Below are positions 56,527-64,000 of a stretch of DNA of 64,000 nucleotides, piece after piece; within the stretch, counting starts at the first letter, position 1; each line of letters begins with the position of its first letter. The position numbers and the translations under genes are program-made. The DNA is from Caballeronia glebae (GTDB taxonomy: Bacteria; Pseudomonadota; Gammaproteobacteria; Burkholderiales; Burkholderiaceae), in assembly GCF_001545035.1 (NCBI RefSeq), contig NZ_FCOJ02000010.1:1-64000 (forward strand), given 5' to 3'. A model generated the notes under the pieces. The model was not told the DNA's origin, did no database searches, and worked only from the letters and a program-made list of their open reading frames with translations.

Positions 56527-57006
56527 TGTGACGGTGCGTCGATGACGTCTGTGTGCCGCTCGCGCGACGCTCGATCGCATTTTTTGCAAATCAGGAAAAT
56601 TCGCAAATTCGGATTCGAGCACGCTAAACGGCGTGAGGCGAAAGGAAGACCGCGATTATAACCCGGAAGCGTCTCGAAATCGGCCGGGGCGGTCAGTGCG
56701 CGCACCGCGCGGCGGCGCGCGCGCGGCACGAACTGCATCGTCGCGCATCCCGAAATTGCCGCGGGCTGCGCCGGCCATTCGGGATGGGGCGTGCCGTTGC
56801 GCGCGTGAGCGCTCGGCTCGCCGTCCCCCGCAAACGATTTTGGCGCTATCATGGCGCGCTTTCTTCGGGTATGGCGCGCACCGAATCGCGCCGCCGACCT
56901 GTCGTTTTACCGTCAACGCGCGCGGAATCACGAAAATGCCGGGCGCTTGCGCCCGGACATCACGCCGCGCCGCACTGGAATCTCGCGCCTTCGGGCACAA
57001 AAAATC
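56527..57006. other. 480-bp divergent intergenic region between purL and the DadA-like gene
   Basis: It contains a probable purL promoter (56655-56660, minus strand). A short hairpin (CCGGGCG, loop, CGCCCGG, at 56939-56953) lies in the presumed leader of the oxidoreductase gene. Plus-strand in-frame extensions of that gene and an antisense ORF cover the region but have no ribosome sites. No RNA gene was recognised. Confidence 0.5.
56655..56660 (-). promoter_or_regulatory. Candidate -10 element of purL
   Basis: A perfect TATAAT on the minus strand in a GC-rich context lies about 130 bases upstream of the purL ATG. The -35 region (GATTTC-like) is a poor match. A leader of about 120 nucleotides would result. 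Confidence 0.45.
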
Positions 57007-58299
57007 ATGGATGTCATCGTCATCGGCGGAGGAATCGCCGGCATCGCCACCGCCTATCAGTTGCATGCGGCCGGTCATCGCGTGTGCGTGGTCGAGCGTC
57101 ACGCGACCGTCGCGCAAGGGGCGACCTACGGCCAGGGCGGCGCGCTGCTGCCCTCGCCGCTCGACGTCTGGTTCGGGCCGACCTTCATGGCGTCCAGCCG
57201 CTCGAAGCAGAGCGGCATGATGGTCAAGACCGGCTTCGACTCGGCCGCGCGTGACTTCCTCAAGCGGCTCGCGTCGCTGCGCGATCCCGAGGCGTTCGTC
57301 GCCCAATACGCGCATCTGCAACCGCTCGTCGATATGTCGCGACGCGTGCTCGCGGACATCGAAAGCCGGCTGGAGCTCGATTTCGAACAGCGCCGTGGCG
57401 TGCTGCACGTGTTCCGCCAGCCGCGCGAGCTCGAAGACGCGCAGCCGGCCATCGATCTGCTCAAGGGTTGCGGCGTTCCATATCGACAACTGACGCCCGA
57501 GGAATGCGTCGCTATCGAGCCTTCCGTGCCGGATTTCCCCGAATTCGCGGGCGGCGTGCTGTTGCCCGAAGAGCGCACCGCGAACTGTCCGCTCTTCACC
57601 AAGCAATTGAAGCAGGTGCTCGAAGACGAAGGCGTGCAGTTCCGCATGCATCGCTCGGTGACGTCGCTGCGTCTGGACGGCGCGCGCGCCGCGGTCGAGC
57701 TCGCCGAATCGCACGAAGGCAAAAAGCGCGGCGCCGATGTTGAACTCATCACGGCGGACGCGATCGTCGTCGCGGCGGGCACGGGCACGCCGGGGCTCAT
57801 CGGCGGCATCGAGTCGGCGTCCTCGCTCTTTGCACTGCGCGTGCATACGCTCACCGCGCCCGTTGCCTACGAGGAGCGCGCGCCGCATCTCACGGTCGTC
57901 GATTCGATCAAACGCATCACGATGACGCGCATCAATCAGCGGCTGCGCGTCAGCGGCGCCGGGGTGTTTCAGAGCGCGTCCAAGTCCGACAAGCCGCTCG
58001 ACGCCACGCTTTCGCGCCGCGCGCTCGATCTGCTCGGCCAGGGCACGCACGACTGGATTCCGGGCGCGGCGCGCGTCTCTGCCGCACGCGCGTGGGACGG
58101 GCTGCGGCTCATCACCGCGGACGGCTTGCCGATCGTCGGCGCGACGCGGCATCCGCGGCTTTTCGTGAACGCGGCGCACGGCCCGGCGGGCTGGGGCCTC
58201 GCGTGCGGGTCTGCTAAAGTGGTCGCGGATCTCGTTTCCGGCGTTACGCCCGATATCCCCGCGAGCGTGCTGGCCGCGCTCGGCGTCGCTCGCTTCTGA
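57007..58299 (+). CDS. FAD-dependent D-amino acid dehydrogenase-like oxidoreductase
   Basis: A 430-residue DAO-family flavoprotein. The dinucleotide-binding motif is VIVIGGGIAGIATAYQL at about 3-19, followed by GATYGQGGALLPSPLD. The C-terminal flavin region is RAWDGLRLITADGLPIVGATRHPRLFVNAAHGPAGWGLACGSAKVVADL, typical of DadA-like D-amino acid dehydrogenases. It oxidises D-amino acids to 2-oxo acids in the membrane respiratory chain if it is a true DadA. No racemase gene is adjacent, so the name is cautious. ATG 57007 gives the family start. An in-frame start at 56851 adds 52 unlikely residues. Confidence 0.85.
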   Translation: MDVIVIGGGIAGIATAYQLHAAGHRVCVVERHATVAQGATYGQGGALLPSPLDVWFGPTFMASSRSKQSGMMVKTGFDSAARDFLKRLASLRDPEAFVAQYAHLQPLVDMSRRVLADIESRLELDFEQRRGVLHVFRQPRELEDAQPAIDLLKGCGVPYRQLTPEECVAIEPSVPDFPEFAGGVLLPEERTANCPLFTKQLKQVLEDEGVQFRMHRSVTSLRLDGARAAVELAESHEGKKRGADVELITADAIVVAAGTGTPGLIGGIESASSLFALRVHTLTAPVAYEERAPHLTVVDSIKRITMTRINQRLRVSGAGVFQSASKSDKPLDATLSRRALDLLGQGTHDWIPGAARVSAARAWDGLRLITADGLPIVGATRHPRLFVNAAHGPAGWGLACGSAKVVADLVSGVTPDIPASVLAALGVARF

Positions 58300-58395
58300 C
58301 GGCGCGGCGCGCGCGGCCCCGACGGGCACGGCGCGTGCGGACGGAAGCCGGGTTTCCGAACGATCCGATTCCCGAACCGCCTTCCGTCCGTCGCC

Positions 58396-59967
58396 ATGAC
58401 CGCTGCCCGCTCGCCCTATTTCACTCCCAAAGACGATCCGCTCGCGCTTCTGACGCTCGCCGAGTTGCGCATGCTCGAAGCGCGCGCCGCCGCCGCGCTG
58501 CCGCCGCACACGCTGATGGCGCGCGCGGGGGCCGCCGCCGCGCAATGCCTCATCGATGCGCTGGAGCACGATTCCGAATCCCGCGATTCCGGCGCGCGGC
58601 CGGTGTGGCTCGTGGCCGGCCCCGGCAACAACGGCGGCGATGCGCTCGTGATGGCCGAGCGCCTGCATCGCGCGGGCATTACGGTGAGCGTGTGCATGCC
58701 CGTCGAAGTCAAGCCCGACGACGCGCGCTGGGCGCTCGAAGCGGCGCGCGCGGCCGGCGTGGCGATCGACGATAAGCCGCCCGCTTCGTTCGACGGCTTC
58801 GGCTGGCTGGTCGACGGCATGTTCGGCATCGGCCTCACGCGGCCGCTCGAAGGCGTGTTCGCGGAGATCGCCGCGCGCATGACGCGCCGCGCGCGCACTT
58901 CGGGGCGGGTGCTCGCGCTCGACGTCCCGAGTGGTCTGAACAGCGACACCGGCGCGCCTGTGAAGTGCGGCGAGGCCGTGCGCGCGACGGACACCATCAC
59001 GTTCATCGGCGCGAAACCGGGGCATTTCACTTCGCTTGGCCGCGATCTGACGGGACGGCTTTTCGTTTCGACGCTCGAAGTCGACGGGAGCGCGACGCCT
59101 TCGATCGTGCTCAACGCGCCCGCGCTTTTCGGCGCCGCCATGCCGCCGCGCGACAACGCGACGAACAAGGGCACGTTCGGCTCGCTCGCGGTGGTCGGCG
59201 GCGACACGGGCATGTGCGGCGCGCCGGTTCTCGCCGCGCGCATGGCGCTCTACGGCGGCGCGGGCAAGGTGCACGTCGCGTTTCTGGGCGAAGGCTTTCC
59301 GCCTTACGATCCGCCGCATCCGGAACTGATGCTGCATCACGTCGATGGCCTCGCGCTCGACAAGATGGACGCGCTCGCAATCGGCTGCGGCATGGGCACG
59401 AGCGAGCGCGCCAAAACGGTGCTGACCGACGCGCTGAAGCTCGACGTCCCCAAGCTGCTCGACGCCGACGCGCTCAATCTCATCGCGAAGGATGACGCGC
59501 TCGCCTCCGCCGTCGCGGCGCGTGGCGCGCAAGGCGATCCGTGCATCTTGACGCCGCATCCGCTCGAAGCGGCGCGTCTTCTGCAAACCGACGCGAAAAC
59601 CGTTCAGGCCGATCGCACCGCCGCCGCGCGACAGCTTGCCGCGCGCTATGCGGCGATCGCGGTGCTCAAGGGATCGGGCACGGTGATCGCCTCGCCCGAT
59701 GGCCGCGTCGCCGTGAATCCGACCGGCAACGCCGGACTCGCCACGGGCGGCACCGGCGACGTGCTCGGCGGATTGATCGGAGCATTGCTCGCGCAGAAGC
59801 TCCCTGCATACGAAGCGGCGCTCGCGGGCGTCTATCTGCACGGTCTCGCGGCGCAAACGCTCAGCGACGACGGCGTCGGTCCGGCCGGATTGACCGCGGG
59901 CGAGCTCGCGCCCGCCGTGCGAAGTCTCATCAACCGCCGCTTTTACGCGGAGCACGCGCGAAGCTGA
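58396..59967 (+). CDS. nnr: Bifunctional NAD(P)HX epimerase/dehydratase
   Basis: A 523-residue metabolite-repair enzyme. The N-terminal YjeF domain (about 20-235) epimerises R- and S-hydrated NAD(P)H and has the motif VAGPGNNGGDALVMAERL. The C-terminal ribokinase-like domain (about 250-520) dehydrates NAD(P)HX with ADP or ATP and has GTFGSLAVVGGDTGMCGAPVLA, LTPHPLEAARLL and the GTGDVLGG anion hole. It follows the DadA-like gene by 96 bases and precedes pgi by 190 bases. Confidence 0.95.
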   Translation: MTAARSPYFTPKDDPLALLTLAELRMLEARAAAALPPHTLMARAGAAAAQCLIDALEHDSESRDSGARPVWLVAGPGNNGGDALVMAERLHRAGITVSVCMPVEVKPDDARWALEAARAAGVAIDDKPPASFDGFGWLVDGMFGIGLTRPLEGVFAEIAARMTRRARTSGRVLALDVPSGLNSDTGAPVKCGEAVRATDTITFIGAKPGHFTSLGRDLTGRLFVSTLEVDGSATPSIVLNAPALFGAAMPPRDNATNKGTFGSLAVVGGDTGMCGAPVLAARMALYGGAGKVHVAFLGEGFPPYDPPHPELMLHHVDGLALDKMDALAIGCGMGTSERAKTVLTDALKLDVPKLLDADALNLIAKDDALASAVAARGAQGDPCILTPHPLEAARLLQTDAKTVQADRTAAARQLAARYAAIAVLKGSGTVIASPDGRVAVNPTGNAGLATGGTGDVLGGLIGALLAQKLPAYEAALAGVYLHGLAAQTLSDDGVGPAGLTAGELAPAVRSLINRRFYAEHARS

Positions 59968-60157
59968 CGGTTTTCGTGCGCATGGGCAAACGTCATGACG
60001 CTTTGCAAGCATCCGTTCACGCATCGTCGCTATACTCTTTTTGATTCGGGCAACCGCGGTCGTTTAGTCGCGTTCACCAAACACGACACGCACAGGCAAG
60101 CCGAGCCGCAACCGCACGAACGTATTCCTCTGTCACCTTCAGACTACCGGACCGCTC

Positions 60158-61792
<1,635 letters not shown>

Positions 61793-61821
61793 GGCGCGCG
61801 TTGGTGCGTTGAGATGTGCAG

Positions 61822-61852
61822 CCCGCGGCGCTTCGGCGTCGCGGGTTTTTTT
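61822..61852 (+). terminator. Intrinsic terminator of pgi, reaching into the ABC ATPase stop codon
   Basis: A 10-bp stem (61822-61831 with 61836-61845, one G-T pair) closes a TTCG tetraloop and is followed by seven T. The last two T at 61851-61852 are also part of the stop codon of the convergent ABC ATPase gene. Confidence 0.85.
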
Positions 61853-62552
61853 ATACGCTGAGGCCGTTGACGAGCCGCCCCGCTTCGATCGTCACCGTTG
61901 CGTCGCAGCGCTCGGCGAGTTCGGCATCGTGCGTAACGAGCACGAGCGTCGCGCCGTTGCGGCGGTTCATCTCAAACATGAGATCGATGATCGCGTATCC
62001 TGTGGCGGCATCGAGACTGCCCGTGGGTTCGTCGGCGAAAAGCACGGCGGGATGCGTGACGAAGGCGCGTGCAAGCGCCACGCGCTGTTGCTCTCCGCCG
62101 GAAAGCAGCTTCGGATAGTGAGCGGTGCGCTGCGCGAGGCCGACCTGATCGAGCAGCGAGCGCGCGCGCGCCGCGATCTCGCTGTGCGGCATTTCGGCGC
62201 GCAATTCGAGCGGCAGCATCACGTTTTCGAGCGCGGTCAGATGCGGCATCAACTGGAACGACTGGAATACGAAGCCGACAGCGCCGCTTCTGAGCGCGGC
62301 GCGCTCGTCTTCGTTCAAGCTCGACAGTTCCTTGCCGAGCAAACGAACCGAGCCCTCGCTCGCGCTGTCCAATCCCGCGAGCAGGCCGAGCAATGTCGAC
62401 TTGCCCGAGCCCGATGCGCCGACGATCGCGACACTGCTACCCTTCGCGATCGACAAATCGATCTGATCGAGAATCGTGAGCTCGCCCGTTGCATCCTTCA
62501 CTCGCTTGCTTAAACCCCGTACTTCGATGACCGGCTCGATATTGTTTGGCAT
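61851..62552 (-). CDS. ybbA: ABC transporter ATP-binding protein of the YbbA/LolD type
   Basis: A 233-residue single-domain ABC ATPase. Walker A is VGASGSGKST, Q-loop VFQSFQLMPHL, signature LSGGEQQRVALARA, Walker B VLFADEPTGSLD and switch His in VTHDAELA. It belongs to the MacB/LolD/YbbA group. In E. coli the partner permease YbbP lies next to ybbA and the esterase tesA is divergent. Here the divergent esterase is present, but the partner permease is not in the window. The start ATG (62552-62550) overlaps the esterase ATG on the other strand. Confidence 0.93.
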   Translation of the reverse strand: MPNNIEPVIEVRGLSKRVKDATGELTILDQIDLSIAKGSSVAIVGASGSGKSTLLGLLAGLDSASEGSVRLLGKELSSLNEDERAALRSGAVGFVFQSFQLMPHLTALENVMLPLELRAEMPHSEIAARARSLLDQVGLAQRTAHYPKLLSGGEQQRVALARAFVTHPAVLFADEPTGSLDAATGYAIIDLMFEMNRRNGATLVLVTHDAELAERCDATVTIEAGRLVNGLSV

Positions 62553-63222
62553 GGACACTCTGAAAAAGATCTGGCGCGGCCTCGTTCCCGCGATCGCGTT
62601 GATGGCGGCATGTTCGCCGGCCGCGCACGCCGCCGACGCGCAAGCGGCACAGCAACCGAAACCCGCAATCGTCGTGCTCGGCGATAGCCTTTCGGCCGAG
62701 TACGGCCTGCCGCGCGACACGGGCTGGGTGAAGCTCTTGCGCGACAAGCTGGCGAAGGAGCGTTTCGATTATAGCGTCGCCAATTCGAGCATCAGCGGCG
62801 ACACCACGAGCGGCGGACGCGCACGATTGACCGCGGTCCTTTCACGCCTCAAACCCGCAGTCGTGATCGTCGAGCTCGGCGCGAACGATGCGCTGCGTGG
62901 CGTGCCGCTCGCGACGACGGAGACGAACTTGCGCGGCATCGTCGATGCATCGCAGTCCGCGCATGCGAAGGTTTTACTCATCGGCATGTATGTCCCGCCC
63001 AATTACGGCCCCGACTACACGCAAAAGTTCCATGCGGTCTATGAGCGTATCGCGAAGGACAAGAACGTGCCGCTCGTGCCTTTCCTGCTTGCCGGTATCG
63101 CCGACAAGCCTGCCATGTTCCAGGCCGATCAGATTCACCCGACGGTGCAGGCCCAGCCTTTGCTATTGGATAACGTCTGGCCAACCTTGAAACCCTTGCT
63201 GGGCGCCAACGCGTCGCACTAA
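62551..63222 (+). CDS. tesA: TesA-like periplasmic GDSL esterase/thioesterase I
   Basis: A 223-residue SGNH hydrolase. The signal peptide covers about 1-27 (ending PAAHAADA). The blocks are GDSLSAEYG with the nucleophile Ser, the Gly in the SSISGDTTSGG block, the Asn in GANDALRG and the Asp/His pair in DQIHP. Such enzymes act as thioesterase, esterase and lysophospholipase. The ATG at 62551 shares bases with the start codon of the divergent ybbA-like gene. An in-frame ATG at 62527 would extend into that gene. Neither start has a ribosome site. Confidence 0.93.
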   Translation: MDTLKKIWRGLVPAIALMAACSPAAHAADAQAAQQPKPAIVVLGDSLSAEYGLPRDTGWVKLLRDKLAKERFDYSVANSSISGDTTSGGRARLTAVLSRLKPAVVIVELGANDALRGVPLATTETNLRGIVDASQSAHAKVLLIGMYVPPNYGPDYTQKFHAVYERIAKDKNVPLVPFLLAGIADKPAMFQADQIHPTVQAQPLLLDNVWPTLKPLLGANASH

Positions 63223-63344
63223 GAAGACGCCGGCCGCAACAGCTTTGCAACATAACGCGGAGTACGGCCAGGATTCAGATATCTGAGACTTTCGCGTAAC
63301 TCTTATAACCGTTCGTCTCTTGGGCGACTCTACACGGAGGTCAC

Positions 63345-63686
63345 GTGAAACTTATCCCTCTTCTCGGCCTGACCATTGCAATCTCGGCGTGCGCTGCCCA
63401 GCCCGTTGCCAATGTCCAGCAGGTCGGCACGAGCCAGAAGGCACCGAATGTCGTCGCGCAGTGCATCGCGCAAAAGTGGGCCGACAAGTCGCAACAGCAA
63501 GTCGTGTCGCAGGACACGCTTGCGAACGATAAGGGCGTCGACGTGTATGTTCCCGGCCAGCAGCCGCCGAACGGCGCCGCAGCCGTGGTGCACCCGGCAT
63601 GGTCGGGTTCGGGCACGTGGGTCGGTTTCCGCGCTTCGGGCGCTGCCGGCAGCCAGTCAACCGGCGATATTCAGGCCTGCCTGTAA
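63345..63686 (+). CDS. Small putative lipoprotein, unknown function
   Basis: A 113-residue exported protein. The signal peptide ends in a lipobox (AISAC, Cys16), followed by a short domain. Two further Cys, in VAQCIAQKW and the penultimate position of QACL, may form a disulfide. GWVGFRAS-like residues near the C-terminus (TWVGFRASGAAG) suggest a beta hairpin. I do not recognise the family. Translation starts at GTG 63345 behind GGAGG with six-base spacing. A TATAAC element at 63304-63309 could be its -10, and an intrinsic terminator follows. Confidence 0.78.
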   Translation: MKLIPLLGLTIAISACAAQPVANVQQVGTSQKAPNVVAQCIAQKWADKSQQQVVSQDTLANDKGVDVYVPGQQPPNGAAAVVHPAWSGSGTWVGFRASGAAGSQSTGDIQACL

Positions 63687-63734
63687 GCGTAGTTCGAACG
63701 CCCGCCTTGCCGGCTTCTGTCGGGCAGGCCAAGC

Positions 63735-63771
63735 AAATGCCCCGCATCCTTTCGGACGCGGGGCATTTTTT
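63735..63771 (+). terminator. Intrinsic terminator after the small lipoprotein gene
   Basis: An 11-bp perfect stem (AAATGCCCCGC at 63735-63745, GCGGGGCATTT at 63758-63768) with a 12-base loop is followed by a T-run to 63771. On the minus strand it also offers a short T-run for the convergent PpiD-like gene. Confidence 0.8.
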
Positions 63772-63811
63772 ATGACGCGATTTATGACTTGAGCGCCGAC
63801 ATGAGCGCCGA

Positions 63812-64000
63812 TCAGTTCGACGACGCCGCTGGCGCCTGGCTCAGCTTGACCTTCGAGCGCGCCTTCAACGAGTTGAGGTACGCTTCCATGTCGGCCTGTG
63901 CGTACACCTGCGCGACTTGCTGCTGCGCGCCGGCGAGACGATCGGCCGCAACCGGCGTGGCCTTCTCGATGCCGTTGACCCGATAGATCGCGTAGCCTTC
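63812..64000 (-). CDS. ppiD: C-terminal fragment of a PpiD-like peptidyl-prolyl isomerase (truncated by window)
   Basis: The last 62 codons and a TGA stop are visible. The fragment runs from EGYAIYRVNGIEKATP to a C-terminal helix with AQVYAQADMEAYLNSLKARSKVKLS. The pattern of a beta-strand with Y-x-I-x-R-V followed by a long helix and a Y-x-x-L-x-x-R ending fits the C-terminus of PpiD/SurA N-terminal-domain foldases in Burkholderia. The start and membrane anchor lie beyond the window edge, so the call rests on this tail only. Confidence 0.6.
   Translation of the reverse strand, partial: EGYAIYRVNGIEKATPVAADRLAGAQQQVAQVYAQADMEAYLNSLKARSKVKLSQAPAASSN

Noticed and set aside
52465..56661. A 1398-codon open frame on the plus strand opposite purL
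   Set aside because: It mirrors purL exactly, has no ribosome site or domain, and is Arg/Ala/His/Asp-rich, as is usual for antisense frames of high-GC genes.
56939..56953. Hairpin before the DadA-like gene as a riboswitch or attenuator
   Set aside because: A single short GC stem without further conserved structure is not enough evidence.

Overview
The window is high-GC chromosomal DNA of a Burkholderiaceae bacterium, most likely from the Caballeronia/Paraburkholderia/Burkholderia group. The evidence is gene content and order: mltG-tmk-holB-tatD, msrB-yciB-bolA-parvulin next to purL, a SYLF lipoprotein of the BPSL1445 type, prkA-yeaH-spoVR, and a large beta-oxidation operon. The genus is inferred from recognised proteins, not from an alignment. 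No rRNA, tRNA, CRISPR array or prophage was seen. The only mobile DNA is the 3' end of an IS3-like element at the left edge.

Layout. 1-87: end of an IS3-family element. 177-2323 (minus): an ECF42-type sigma factor with its VOC and DGPF/YciI partners. 2432-3061: a probable small transcription unit (promoter, 29-codon ORF, strong terminator), then a DUF2917 gene. 3074-10534: tannase-family esterase, a LysR regulator divergent from an MdtD-like exporter, aldo/keto reductase, RarD, AI-2E family protein. 10600-15651 (minus): the prkA-yeaH-spoVR stress operon. 16060-18696: hydratase and a chemoreceptor. 18875-24863 (minus): a ribose operon in the order rbsB-A-C-R-K with a candidate promoter and operator. 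25143-27643: small genes (hypothetical protein, PsiF-like protein, membrane protein, SYLF lipoprotein). 27743-33267 (minus): GT4 glycosyltransferase, OtsA, MscS channel, an orphan Rap1a/Tai-like protein and an exported ankyrin protein. 33321-36840 (minus): tatD, holB, tmk, mltG, divergent from ygfZ and an NRDE gene. 38771-48312 (minus): a nine-gene lipid and acyl-CoA cluster with a nicotinamidase embedded by overlapping codons. 48418-52319 (plus): selO, msrB, yciB, bolA, parvulin. 52489-56526 (minus): purL. 57007-61792 (plus): D-amino acid dehydrogenase-like oxidase, bifunctional NAD(P)HX repair enzyme, pgi. 61851-63686: an ABC ATPase whose start codon overlaps that of a divergent GDSL esterase, then a small lipoprotein. 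63812-64000 (minus): C-terminus of a PpiD-like foldase.

Most of the window is housekeeping and accessory metabolism. I found no clear new multi-gene defence or mobile system. The least explained items are the 2432-2620 transcription unit, the orphan Rap1a/Tai protein beside an exported ankyrin protein, the tannase-family enzyme lacking both cysteines of the usual CS-D-HC motif, the nicotinamidase inside the beta-oxidation operon, and the paired palindromes between the LysR gene and the exporter. Many long antisense ORFs (up to about 1400 codons opposite purL) are artefacts of GC-rich codon use and are not annotated.
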